Source of the DNA: DATGEO01 sp035310015
GTDB lineage: Bacteria > Chloroflexota > Dormibacteria > Dormibacterales > Dormibacteraceae
Reading direction: 5' to 3'
Assembly: GCA_035310015.1 (NCBI GenBank)
Contig: DATGEO010000125.1
Location: forward strand, 1-19,264
Length of the DNA: 19,264 nt
Shown here: positions 7,152 to 14,068 of the stretch, piece by piece
Numbering within the stretch: the first letter of the stretch is position 1
Layout of the letters: each line of letters opens with the position of its first letter
Made by a program: the position numbers and the translations under genes
Notes under the pieces: model-generated
What the model was told of the DNA's origin: nothing
The model's database searches: none
Seen by the model: the letters and a program-made list of their open reading frames with translations, nothing else

Positions 7152-8693
7152 ATGGCAGTCACAGATAAGATCGCGACCGAGCGCCGGAACCTGAGCCCCG
7201 CCGCCCTGTACGAGCAGGCCATCCGCCGCGGCGAGGCGGCGGTGGTGTCCACCGGGGCGTTGACCGCCGAGACCGGGAAGCACACCGGCCGGTCGCCCAA
7301 GGACAAGTTCTTCGTCAAGGAACCGACCAGCCAGGACGCGATCTGGTGGCACCCCGGCAACCAGCCGATCGCCTCCGATCGGTTCGAGGCGCTGTACCGG
7401 CGGATGCAGCAGTACGTCGAGACCCACGAGGTCTACATCCAGGACGTGTTCGCCTGCGCCGACCCCCGGTACCGGCTGCGCGTCCGGGTGATCACCGAGT
7501 TGGCGTGGCACAGCCTGTTCGCGCGCAACCTCTTCATCCGGCCGACGGCCGACGAGATGATCGGGTTCGAGCCGGACTTCACGGTCATCTCGCTGCCTTC
7601 GGTCCAGGCGAATCCGGCCACCGACGGAACCCACAGCGAGACCTTCGTCCTGGTCGACCTCGGCCGGCGGATGGTGATCATCGGCGGCACCGGCTACGCC
7701 GGCGAGATCAAGAAGTCGATCTTCACGGCCCTGAACTACCTCCTCCCGGCGCAGAGCGTCTTCCCGATGCACTGCTCGGCCAACACCAGCCCCGACGGGT
7801 CCGACGTCGCGCTTTTCTTCGGGCTCAGCGGCACCGGCAAGACGACGCTCTCGGCGGAGCCGACGCGCCGGCTGATCGGCGACGACGAGCACGGTTGGAG
7901 CGACCGCGGAGTCTTCAACTTCGAGGGCGGGTGCTACGCGAAGACGATCCACATCAAGAAAGAGTCCGAGCCGGAGATCTACGCCGCGACCGAGAGCTTC
8001 GGCACCATCCTCGAGAACGTCGTCTTCGACCCGCACACGCGCGTCCCGAACTACGACTCGGACGAGAAGACCGAGAACACCCGCGCCGCGTACCCCGTCG
8101 ACCTGATCCCCAACGCGGTGCCGTCCGGCACAGGCCAGCATCCGCACAACGTCATGTTCCTGTCGGCCGACGCCTTCGGCGTCCTGCCGCCGGTGGCGCG
8201 CCTGGACGAGGAGCAGATCCGCTTCTACTTCCTGTCCGGCTACACCGCCAAGGTCGCCGGCACCGAGCGTGGCGTGACCGAGCCGGAGCCCATCTTCTCG
8301 ACCTGCTTCGCCGCACCCTTCCTCGTGCTGCCGCCCGAGCGCTACGCCGACATGCTGGTGGAGCGCGTGAAGCGTCACCACGCCGACGTGTGGATGCTCA
8401 ACACCGGTTGGGTCGGCGGTCCCTACGGTGTCGGGGAGCGGATGTCGATCGCGCACACGCGCGCCATCGTGCGTGCCGTGCTCAACGGCGACCTGCGCGG
8501 GGTGTCGACGCACGTCGACCCGATCTTCGGCCTGCACATCCCCAACCGCGTGCCGGGCGTGCCGCGCGAGGTGCTCGACACCCGTGACAGCTGGCCGGAC
8601 CCTGAGGACTACGACCGCCAGGCGACCAGGCTGCGCGAGATGTTCGAGATGAACATCACGCAGATCGGCAAGAGCGGGTCCTCCGCCGGGTAG
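7152..8693 (+). CDS. pckA: Phosphoenolpyruvate carboxykinase (ATP)
   Basis: A 513-residue ATP-type PEP carboxykinase that converts oxaloacetate and ATP to PEP, CO2 and ADP, the entry step of gluconeogenesis. The family motifs are present in order: TGRSPKDKF near 45-53, MHCSANTS at about 206-213, the kinase-1a P-loop GLSGTGKTTLS (224-234), DDEHGW (244-249, kinase-2 region) and NFEGGCYAK (256-264). Its length is close to the usual 520-540. The ATG at 7152 gives a normal N-terminus. It is followed 7 nt later by a SLOG-fold gene, with which it may share a transcript. The GTP-dependent family lacks this motif set, so the nucleotide assignment is firm. Confidence 0.97.
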   Translation: MAVTDKIATERRNLSPAALYEQAIRRGEAAVVSTGALTAETGKHTGRSPKDKFFVKEPTSQDAIWWHPGNQPIASDRFEALYRRMQQYVETHEVYIQDVFACADPRYRLRVRVITELAWHSLFARNLFIRPTADEMIGFEPDFTVISLPSVQANPATDGTHSETFVLVDLGRRMVIIGGTGYAGEIKKSIFTALNYLLPAQSVFPMHCSANTSPDGSDVALFFGLSGTGKTTLSAEPTRRLIGDDEHGWSDRGVFNFEGGCYAKTIHIKKESEPEIYAATESFGTILENVVFDPHTRVPNYDSDEKTENTRAAYPVDLIPNAVPSGTGQHPHNVMFLSADAFGVLPPVARLDEEQIRFYFLSGYTAKVAGTERGVTEPEPIFSTCFAAPFLVLPPERYADMLVERVKRHHADVWMLNTGWVGGPYGVGERMSIAHTRAIVRAVLNGDLRGVSTHVDPIFGLHIPNRVPGVPREVLDTRDSWPDPEDYDRQATRLREMFEMNITQIGKSGSSAG

Positions 8694-8700
8694 GAGGGGT

Positions 8701-9051
8701 TTGCGGGTCGCGATCGTCGGCAGCCGGCATTTCTCACAGCCGGAGCGCGTCACCGAGTACGTGAACGGCCTGCCGCCTCGCGCGTCGATCGTCACCGGCA
8801 GCGCGAGCGGCGTGGACGCGGCCGCGACGCAGGCCGCACGCACGCGCGGGCTGGCGGTGCGCGTGCTCCCGGCCTCCTTCGACGAGCTCGCGGACGCGTC
8901 GAAGTCCGCGGCGCGCAACCAGCGGCTCGTCGACGCGTGCGACGTCCTGGTCGCGTTCTGGGACGGATCGAGCAAGGGCACTCGGGAGACGGTGGAGCGG
9001 GCCCTCGACTCCGGAAAGGAAGTGCACGTTTTCACTTCTAGACTTGATTGA
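8701..9051 (+). CDS. SLOG-fold (DUF2493/YpsA-like) small protein
   Basis: A 116-residue protein with the Rossmann-like SLOG fold. A first strand and glycine turn (VAIVGSRHF, 3-11) is followed by VTGSASGVDAAA (31-42), the acidic/polar DVLVAFWDGSSKGTRETVE (81-99) and a final strand (VHVFTS). These match nucleotide-binding SLOG proteins such as DUF2493 members, which bind nucleotides or nucleotide-derived ligands. The precise ligand is unknown. The TTG at 8701 is the only in-frame start before the first conserved strand and is preceded by aggagggg, a strong but closely spaced Shine-Dalgarno site. The TGA at 9049-9051 directly abuts the next GTG. Confidence 0.75.
   Translation: MRVAIVGSRHFSQPERVTEYVNGLPPRASIVTGSASGVDAAATQAARTRGLAVRVLPASFDELADASKSAARNQRLVDACDVLVAFWDGSSKGTRETVERALDSGKEVHVFTSRLD
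9039..9044 (+). promoter_or_regulatory. Possible leaderless -10 box for the moaD-moaE fusion
   Basis: TAGACT (TANNNT) ends 7 nt before the GTG at 9052, inside the end of the SLOG gene. It is an unusually AT-rich spot for this genome. It fits the leaderless pattern, but no -35 box is seen and readthrough from pckA is equally possible. Confidence 0.35.
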
Positions 9052-9750
9052 GTGGAAGTCGCCAACGCCGTCCGGGTGCGGTTCTTCGCGCGGCTGCGCG
9101 AGCTGGCCGGGACCGAGCTCGAGACCATCGAGGTGCCCCCTGACTCGACCGTGGCCCATGTCTACGAGCTGGCCCGGCGAGCGCACCCTGCGCTGGAGGC
9201 CGATCGCAAGGCCGTGCGCCCCGCCCTGAACCAGGAGTTCGCGGGCTGGGACGCCGTGGTGGCGCAGGGCGACGAGGTCGCCTTCATCCCGCCGGTGAGC
9301 GGCGGCGCGGACGCGGCCGGCGCGATGTTCGAGATCACCTCCGAGCCTCTGGACGCACGGCGCCTCGAAGCCGCGGTTTCGCACCCGGGCGCGGGGGCCA
9401 TCTGCACGTTCAGCGGCGTCGTGCGCGAGAGCTCGCGCGGCCGATCGGTGACCCATCTCGAGTACGAGGCCTTCGCCGAGATGGCGACGAGAGAGATGCG
9501 CAGGATCGCGGACGAGATCGCCGAGCGCTGGCCGGAGGCGCGCGTGGCGATGATCCACCGCACAGGGCGCATCGAGATCGGCGAGCCTTCGGTCGTCGTG
9601 TCGACGTCGGCGCCGCACCGGGCGGAGGCGATCGCGGCGTGCAAGTGGGGCATCGACCGGCTCAAGGAGAGCGTGCCCGTGTGGAAGAAGGAGCACGCCG
9701 TCGACGGCACCTTCTGGATCGAAGGCGAGGCCGCCAGACCGACGGCCTAG
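9052..9750 (+). CDS. moaX: Molybdopterin synthase, MoaD-MoaE fusion (MoaX-like)
   Basis: A 232-residue fusion of both molybdopterin synthase subunits, which insert sulfur into precursor Z/cPMP to make molybdopterin. Residues 7-85 are the ubiquitin-like MoaD (VRVRFFARLRELAG at the N-terminus, then VAFIPPVSGG), with the Gly84-Gly85 pair that must be freed to carry the thiocarboxylate. After a short AAG-rich linker, residues 93-226 are MoaE: GAICTFSGVVRESSRG (115-130), HLEYEAF (135-141), HRTGRIEIGE (169-178), then Lys205 and Lys212, which align with the active-site lysines of E. coli MoaE. Because Gly-Gly is internal, the MoaD end needs proteolytic release, as reported for mycobacterial MoaX. 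No other molybdenum cofactor gene is in the window. The GTG abuts the previous TGA. Confidence 0.93.
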   Translation: MEVANAVRVRFFARLRELAGTELETIEVPPDSTVAHVYELARRAHPALEADRKAVRPALNQEFAGWDAVVAQGDEVAFIPPVSGGADAAGAMFEITSEPLDARRLEAAVSHPGAGAICTFSGVVRESSRGRSVTHLEYEAFAEMATREMRRIADEIAERWPEARVAMIHRTGRIEIGEPSVVVSTSAPHRAEAIAACKWGIDRLKESVPVWKKEHAVDGTFWIEGEAARPTA

Positions 9751-9762
9751 CCTGTAGATCTC

Positions 9763-9836
9763 ATTCCGCACGTTTTGTGCAAAACGAGCGGAATCCGACG
9801 CGACGAAGCGCACGTTTTGCGCTCAACGTGCGGAAT
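9763..9836. repeat. Interspersed palindromic element, copy B
   Basis: A 74-bp element bounded by a perfect 12-bp terminal inverted repeat, ATTCCGCACGTT (9763-9774) and AACGTGCGGAAT (9825-9836). The left half (9763-9794) is itself a near-perfect 32-bp palindrome centred on CGTTTTG-TG-CAAAACG. The right half contains CGCACGTT-N8-AACGTGCG. It sits between convergent genes (moaD-moaE and the small membrane protein), so it could fold as a bidirectional terminator. Copy A is at 3736-3806. Confidence 0.85.
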
Positions 9837-9845
9837 TGGGTGGGT

Positions 9846-10148
9846 TCAGCTCCTCATCTTGGCTTTGGGATTCACCACGTAGGCGATGCCGCCGACGAGC
9901 GCCAGCGCGACGCCGGCCCAGACCATGACTCGAGCGATCGTTCCCGTCGCGACGATGAAGGACGCGCCGACCAGGATCAATCCCAACCCGACCACGGCGA
10001 TGCCGAGCATGCTGGCCGAGCCCCAGGACCACAGCCCGGGGCCGCGGTAGAGCCTCTGGCCTCGACGCTCGAGCGCCGGCCAGGCGCCGACGGCGACCGC
10101 GGCCGCTCCGAGCATCAACGTCCCTATGCCTGCCACGTGTATCTCCAT
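9846..10148 (-). CDS. Small three-helix membrane protein, unknown
   Basis: A 100-residue hydrophobic protein with about three membrane segments: residues about 5-24 (VAGIGTLMLGAAAVAVGAWP), 45-64 (SASMLGIAVVGLGLILVGAS) and 70-92 (TIARVMVWAGVALALVGGIA), followed by a short basic tail (NPKAKMRS). No known motif is recognised. The ATG at 10148 was chosen because it lies 2 nt after the O-methyltransferase stop, and the upstream in-frame extension is non-hydrophobic antisense of that gene. It is likely cotranscribed with the O-methyltransferase. Its 3' end faces palindromic element B. Function unknown. Confidence 0.65.
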   Translation of the reverse strand: MEIHVAGIGTLMLGAAAVAVGAWPALERRGQRLYRGPGLWSWGSASMLGIAVVGLGLILVGASFIVATGTIARVMVWAGVALALVGGIAYVVNPKAKMRS

Positions 10149-10150
10149 CG

Positions 10151-10792
10151 CTACTTCACGCGCGCGACGGACAGGCCGTCGCGGATCGGGATCACCAAGC
10201 CCTCCAGCCGCGGATGCTTGGCGACGAGCTCGTTGTAGGTCAACACGTTGCGATCCTGCTGGGTCTTCGGATCGAGGATCTCGCCCTGGCGCAGGGCGTT
10301 GTCGGCCATCAGCAGGCCGCCCGCGTCGAGGTGCTCCATGCACAGGTCGAACGCCTCTCGCGTGATCTCCTCCGAGCGGAAGGAGTTGAGAAGGTCGATG
10401 AAACAGACGTCGAAGCGGCCTTCGAGCTTCTCCAGGCCCTGCACCGCGTTGTCTTCGAGCACGATGGCGCGGTCGCCGAAGCCTGCCTCGGCGAAATTCT
10501 TTCGCGCGCGAGCGGCGCGCTCGTGGTCCATCTCGTACGTCGTGAGCGTGCCGTTCTCGGTGCCGCGCATCAGCCAGATGCCGCTGTAGCCGGTCGCGGT
10601 GCCGAGCTCGAGGATGCGTGTGCCGCGGGCCAGTCGCACCAGCAGCGACAGAAGAGCGCCCTCGTGGGCGTCGACGATCGGGATGTTTTCGCGGTGGGCC
10701 TCTTCCTCCATGCGCGCGAGCAGCGGATCGCGGTCGGGCAGCAGGCCGTCCATGTACACCTGCAGCGCATCGCTGACTTCCACGGTCCTCAT
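10151..10792 (-). CDS. COMT-like O-methyltransferase with altered catalytic site
   Basis: A 213-residue class I SAM-dependent O-methyltransferase of the family-3 (catechol/caffeoyl-CoA) type. The SAM motif ILELGTATGYSGIWL spans about 60-74, with the acidic ribose contact in TYEMDHER. The metal-ligand set seems kept: Asp133 in FIDLLNSF, and Asp164-Asn165 in MADNALRQG. The usual FIDADK/FLDHWK signature is changed, so the position of the catalytic lysine (COMT Lys144) is Asn136. Metal binding may persist but the general base is missing or moved. The ATG at 10792 lies 4 nt after the stop of a decayed aminotransferase and the GTG/ATG extension to 10813 is unneeded. The substrate is unknown. Confidence 0.85.
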   Translation of the reverse strand: MRTVEVSDALQVYMDGLLPDRDPLLARMEEEAHRENIPIVDAHEGALLSLLVRLARGTRILELGTATGYSGIWLMRGTENGTLTTYEMDHERAARARKNFAEAGFGDRAIVLEDNAVQGLEKLEGRFDVCFIDLLNSFRSEEITREAFDLCMEHLDAGGLLMADNALRQGEILDPKTQQDRNVLTYNELVAKHPRLEGLVIPIRDGLSVARVK

Positions 10793-10796
10793 CGGC

Positions 10797-10930
10797 CTAA
10801 CCCTCGGGTGCAAGAATTTCGAGCACTCGATCTACCTCCTCGTCGGTGATGTAGAAGTGAGGCGAAAGCCGAACGAAGTCGCCGCCCCCGGCTTACGAAA
10901 AGACACGATACCTGACGAATCGGATTGGGA
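10797..10930 (-). pseudogene. Remnant of a class V PLP aminotransferase/kynureninase-like gene
   Basis: On the minus strand, 10799 back to about 10884 encodes GDFVRLSPHFYITDEEVDRV and continues to EILAPEG and TAG (10797-10799). This is the standard C-terminus of class V PLP-dependent aminotransferases and kynureninases (RLSPHFYNTxEEID). About 10 bases upstream, in a different frame, SSGIVSFR (10895-10918) matches the strand that normally precedes it by about 25 residues. A TAA lies in frame just before the tail. The sequence therefore shows both a frameshift and an internal deletion, and everything further upstream is replaced by the end of the next gene. It ends 4 nt before the O-methyltransferase start, so an intact aminotransferase was probably once its operon partner. 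Confidence 0.6.
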
Positions 10931-10954
10931 TCGGGCCGCGGTTCGACGATCTCC

Positions 10955-11395
10955 CTAGCCCAGGAAGTCGAGGACCATCGGCTGCAGCACCGTGATGTAC
11001 GCCGTCATGCGCTCGACAGCCGCGGACTGCACGCGCTCGTCCAGGTGCGGGGCGGGGATCGTCTCGTACAGCCGCGACCACCCGCGATCCCACGGCTCGA
11101 GCTCGGCCCGCGGAAGCAGCGCCTTGACCTCGACCATGCGAGCGCGGAAGTAGGCGAACGCGCGCTCGTTGAAGTCGCGCGAGCCCTCGAAGTGAAGGCC
11201 GATCTCGAGCCGGCCGTCGCCCGTGTGATGCCACGCCTCGAAGTGGACGTCGGGTCGCGTGTGGTGCAGCTTCAGCAGCCGGCTGTGCCCGCGGCCGACC
11301 TCGAAGCGCCGCAGCGGCTCGGGGAGGCGGGCCTTGACCTCCTTGCGCACGCCGGCGAAGAACTGCGCCGGCGCGATCTCAGCCGCGCGCGCCAC
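10955..11395 (-). CDS. Conserved-looking hypothetical protein, 146 aa
   Basis: A 146-residue soluble protein starting at GTG 11395. It contains LEIGLHFEGSRDFNERAFAY (about 62-81), then a basic helix (FRARMVEVKALL) and LEPWDRGWSRLYETIP (about 98-113). The strand 'LEIGLHFEG' followed by a Lys/Glu-rich helix and 'WDRGWSRLYE' loosely resembles DUF4268-like proteins, but I do not claim membership. There are no membrane segments, cysteines or obvious catalytic motif. It diverges from clpP, with 36 nt between the two GTG codons. TATAGT lies 6 nt before its GTG, suggesting leaderless transcription. The frame has the codon bias of its neighbours, which supports a real gene. Function unknown. Confidence 0.6.
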   Translation of the reverse strand: MARAAEIAPAQFFAGVRKEVKARLPEPLRRFEVGRGHSRLLKLHHTRPDVHFEAWHHTGDGRLEIGLHFEGSRDFNERAFAYFRARMVEVKALLPRAELEPWDRGWSRLYETIPAPHLDERVQSAAVERMTAYITVLQPMVLDFLG

Positions 11396-11401
11396 GTTCC
11401 A

Positions 11402-11423
11402 ACTATATGGGTGCTGCTAAATT
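11402..11423. promoter_or_regulatory. Divergent -10 boxes for the 146-aa protein and clpP
   Basis: On the plus strand TGCTAAATT gives TAAATT (11418-11423) ending 8 nt before the clpP GTG (11432). On the minus strand TATAGT (complement of 11402-11407) ends 6 nt before the GTG at 11395. Both fit TANNNT at leaderless spacing, and the stretch is clearly more AT-rich than its surroundings. No Shine-Dalgarno site is visible for either gene. Confidence 0.5.
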
Positions 11424-11431
11424 GGCCTGCA

Positions 11432-12064
11432 GTGGGTTACATCCCGACGGTCACCGAAAACGAGGGCGGCAACCGCGAGCGAAGCTTCGACATCTACTCG
11501 CGGCTGCTGAAGGACCGCATCATCCTCATCGGCCGGCCGATCGACGACATCGTCGCCAACCTGGTCGTGGCGCAGCTCATCTACCTGTCGGCGGATGACC
11601 CCGAAAAGGAGATCCAGATCTACGTCAACTCGCCCGGCGGCGCTGTGACCGCGGGCTTTGCCATCTATGACACGATGCAGTACGTCCGGTCGCCCGTGTC
11701 CACCGTCTGCATCGGCCGCACGGCGAGCTTCGGCACGGTGATCCTCATGGCGGGCGCCAAGGGCAAGCGGTTCTCGCTGCCGAACGCGACCATCCACATG
11801 CACCAGCCGCTCATCGGCGGCCGGGGCCTGCAGGGACAGGCGAGCGACCTCGACATCCACGCGCGTGAGATCGTGCGCATCAAGGGCGTCCTCAACGAGC
11901 TCATCGCCAAGCACACGGGCCAGCCGATCGAGCGCATCGAGCGCGACACCGACCGCGACTACTTCCTCAACCCTCAGGAAGCGGTCGAGTACGGCCTCAT
12001 CGACGGCATCATCCAGACGACCCATGCGCCGCAGCTGGCTGCGGCCGCGGCGTCCGCGACTTAG
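11432..12064 (+). CDS. clpP: ATP-dependent Clp protease proteolytic subunit ClpP
   Basis: A 210-residue serine peptidase, the barrel subunit of the Clp protease, which degrades proteins fed in by ClpX/ClpC. The catalytic triad is Ser99 in GRTASFGTVI, His124 in IHMHQP and Asp176 in ERDTDRDYF. The substrate-groove motif IYVNSPGG (63-70) and the handle helix (QGQASDLDIHAREI) are present. The nucleophile loop reads TASFG rather than the commoner AASMG, and the loop after HQP is three residues longer than in E. coli. The GTG at 11432 was chosen since the frame upstream to 10925 is antisense to the 146-aa gene. clpX and tig, frequent neighbours, are not adjacent, so this is a lone clpP and may be one of several paralogues. 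It ends in an Ala-rich tail. Confidence 0.95.
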   Translation: MGYIPTVTENEGGNRERSFDIYSRLLKDRIILIGRPIDDIVANLVVAQLIYLSADDPEKEIQIYVNSPGGAVTAGFAIYDTMQYVRSPVSTVCIGRTASFGTVILMAGAKGKRFSLPNATIHMHQPLIGGRGLQGQASDLDIHAREIVRIKGVLNELIAKHTGQPIERIERDTDRDYFLNPQEAVEYGLIDGIIQTTHAPQLAAAAASAT

Positions 12065-12085
12065 AGGCGCGGCCGAAAAGCCCAC

Positions 12086-12226
12086 GGCGGATCTTCGGCG
12101 CCCATGCGGCCCATCTGCGGGTTCAGCTCCTACGCTGCTCGCTCACGAATCATCAAGATGCGCTCGCTCCGCTGCTCGTCGCTTCACCCGCATCTGGGCC
12201 ACCTGGATCGCCGAATCTCTCGCCGC
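12086..12226. repeat. Long imperfect inverted repeat between clpP and GT87 gene
   Basis: The left arm (about 12086-12150) and right arm (about 12155-12226) are imperfect reverse complements. CGGCGGATCTTCGGCG pairs with the CGCCGAATCTCTCGCCG region, and GCGGCCCATCTGCGGGT (12107-12122 region) with ACCCGCATCTGGGCCAC (12186-12202 region; 14 of 17 positions match). Each arm also ends in a GCTGCTCG/CGAGCAGC-type stretch. The right arm lies inside the 3' end of the GT87 gene and encodes its last ~24 residues. It could act as a bidirectional terminator between convergent genes, or be a pair of inverted dispersed repeats. Confidence 0.6.
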
Positions 12227-13331
12227 GGGTTTTCGTCCGCGCCTCAGTAGACACCAGGCGCACCAGCAGCCAGCCGACAACCAGGAGTCCCGCGATCGCA
12301 GGCACGGGCGCCGGCGTGACCGCGGCGACGACGGCGCCGGCCGAGAGGATCACCCAGTCGTGCCACTCCGCCTTGCCCCAGAGCGCGAGGGCGAAAGCCA
12401 CCAGCACGAAGTCGGCGGGCAGCGCGTGGGGCGCGGCGAGCACGCCGCCGGCGATGAGGATGGCCAGCACGGCGTTGAAGTCGTCGGCGCGCCTCCTCGC
12501 CAGAACGAGCGTGCCGAACAGGGTCAGGACCGTCAGCACGGCGATCGCGTCGGTTCGGAACTCGGCCGGCAGGAGCGTGCCGAAGTGGGGGATGTCGATC
12601 TCGCGGCTGCCCGGCTGCACGGGCGTCCCGAGCGGCGTTAGCCAGTCCAGGATCCAGTGGGGGTTGAACAGCATCGCCGCGCCCGTGAGCACGACGCCCG
12701 CCGTCGCCCAGCCCGCCAGCTGCCGCCACTGGCGCGCGAGCAGCAGGCCGAGGCCCAGGGCCAGGACGAGGTGCGGCTTCATCAACGTGAGGCCGAGCGC
12801 CAGCCCCGCGAGGTAGGGCCGCGACCACAGCGCGACGGCCGCGCCCAGACCGAGCACGACGATGCCGTCGAGCTGGGCGTTGAGCATGAACAGCGCCGTG
12901 GGCACGCTCGCGAATGCCGGCAGGATCGCGGCCGGCGCGCGCGGGCGAGTCGCCAGCCACAGCCCGAGCGCCAGGCACGCCAGGCCGAACAGGATCCAGA
13001 CCCGCCCGCCAAGCTCGGTGCCGAGGGCCTCGAAGGGGGCCGCGATCAGCGCCACCCAGGCCGGTGCGAGGAAGGGCAGGATGCCGTGGATCCCGTACGT
13101 CACCAGCTGCCGGCCGCCGGTGACCTCGAGCTGCACCCGCTGCTGGGCGTCGAGGTCGTAGAGGTGCGCGGGGTCGCTGACGATGAGCTTCGCGCCCGTG
13201 GCGAATGCCGGCCAGTCGGAGTTGATGACGTCCGCGCCGGGCTCGGTGAGGGGATAGATGACGAACGCGAGCGCGACCGCGGTCAACGCGACCATGCCGC
13301 GCCAGCGCCAGCTTACCTTCAAGCGGGACAC
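12153..13331 (-). CDS. GT87/DUF2029-like polytopic membrane protein, second copy
   Basis: A 392-residue integral membrane protein with about ten hydrophobic segments. It has the GT87-like layout: a first segment (VALTAVALAFVIYP, about 14-27), a polar loop with NSDWPAFATGA (37-47) and SDPAHLYD (52-59), then MLNAQLDG and LTLMKPHLVLAL. It is related to the protein at 1775-2995. Members of this group add sugars from polyprenyl-phosphate donors outside the membrane; the acceptor here is unknown. The GTG at 13331 shares its G with the TAG of the MBL gene (TAGTG), so it is translationally coupled. The last ~24 residues (about RGERFGDPGGPDAGEATSSG to the end) are hydrophilic and are encoded by the right arm of an inverted repeat, so the natural C-terminus was probably altered. 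Confidence 0.75.
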   Translation of the reverse strand: MSRLKVSWRWRGMVALTAVALAFVIYPLTEPGADVINSDWPAFATGAKLIVSDPAHLYDLDAQQRVQLEVTGGRQLVTYGIHGILPFLAPAWVALIAAPFEALGTELGGRVWILFGLACLALGLWLATRPRAPAAILPAFASVPTALFMLNAQLDGIVVLGLGAAVALWSRPYLAGLALGLTLMKPHLVLALGLGLLLARQWRQLAGWATAGVVLTGAAMLFNPHWILDWLTPLGTPVQPGSREIDIPHFGTLLPAEFRTDAIAVLTVLTLFGTLVLARRRADDFNAVLAILIAGGVLAAPHALPADFVLVAFALALWGKAEWHDWVILSAGAVVAAVTPAPVPAIAGLLVVGWLLVRLVSTEARTKTRGERFGDPGGPDAGEATSSGASAS

Positions 13332-14068
13332 TACAGCTCGAGCGCCATGCCGTCGCGTGCCGCCTTGACCTCGACGCCGGTCTTCTGGGTCAGCTCCGCG
13401 GCCACCTTCCAGGGGTGAGCGCGCCAGACCGTCATGCCGAAGTGCGTGATGATCGCAAGCCTCGGCCTGGCGTCGCGAACGATGCGCTCGACGTCCTCGA
13501 GGCAGAGATGCGGCAGGCCCTCGCGGCATTGCATGAGCACCAGGTGGATCACCATCACCTCCGCCTTGTGCTGCTCGGCGATCCCGTCGTAGTAGGCCGA
13601 GTCGGTCACCCAGCCGAGCCGGTCGCCGAAGCGAAAGCCATAGGTGTCGACCTGGTGCACATGCTTGGGCGTGGTCGTGAAGGCGAGGCCGTTGACCCGA
13701 TAGTCGGTGCTCGGCTCGAGGCGGATGATCTCCTCCGGAAACCGGCGCAGGTACTGCAGGACGACGGGGTCGCCGTCCAGGGCGTCAGGCGGACAGAAGA
13801 GGCGGCCACGGCGGGCGAAGCCGCCCTCGGTCATGGCCTCGATCATCACGTTGACGTCGTTGCTGTGATCGAGGTGTCGGTGGCTGAGGACGATCGCGTC
13901 GAGCTTGGTCAGGTCGACCTTGCGCTTCGCGTACTGCACGACCGCGCCCGGACCCGGGTCGAGGCTGATGCGCGTGTTTCCTTCCTCTATGTAGAGGCCG
14001 CCGGACGCCGCGATCTGCTTCGCGACCATGAACCGCGCACCGGCGGTGCCCATGAAGGTCAATTTCAC
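13331..14068 (-). CDS. MBL-fold metallo-hydrolase (RNase Z/phosphodiesterase-like layout)
   Basis: A 245-residue metallo-beta-lactamase-fold hydrolase. HRHLDH (63-68; His63, His65, Asp67, His68) is the main metal motif. Others are PKHVHQV (134-140), the bridging Asp156 in VTDSAYY, and His209 in ITHFG. The N-terminal MKLTFMGTAGARF and LDPGPG (36-41) resemble RNase Z, PhnP and cyclic-phosphodiesterase-type members, which cleave phosphodiesters. The exact substrate is not determinable. The GTG at 14068 overlaps the DNA ligase TGA (GTGA) and its stop overlaps the GT87 start by 1 nt, so ligase, MBL and GT87 form one tightly coupled operon. The pairing with a ligase hints at nucleic-acid end processing, which is inference. 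Confidence 0.88.
   Translation of the reverse strand: MKLTFMGTAGARFMVAKQIAASGGLYIEEGNTRISLDPGPGAVVQYAKRKVDLTKLDAIVLSHRHLDHSNDVNVMIEAMTEGGFARRGRLFCPPDALDGDPVVLQYLRRFPEEIIRLEPSTDYRVNGLAFTTTPKHVHQVDTYGFRFGDRLGWVTDSAYYDGIAEQHKAEVMVIHLVLMQCREGLPHLCLEDVERIVRDARPRLAIITHFGMTVWRAHPWKVAAELTQKTGVEVKAARDGMALEL

Noticed and set aside
7137..9128. Long open frame (663 codons) on the minus strand opposite pckA and the SLOG gene
   Set aside because: It is antisense to a firmly identified enzyme, is rich in Arg/His/Asp/Val as expected for a GC-rich mirror frame, and contains no recognisable motif.
10925..11431. N-terminal extension of the clpP frame by 169 codons
   Set aside because: It is antisense to the 146-aa gene, has no ClpP-like or targeting sequence, and a normal-length ClpP starts at GTG 11432.
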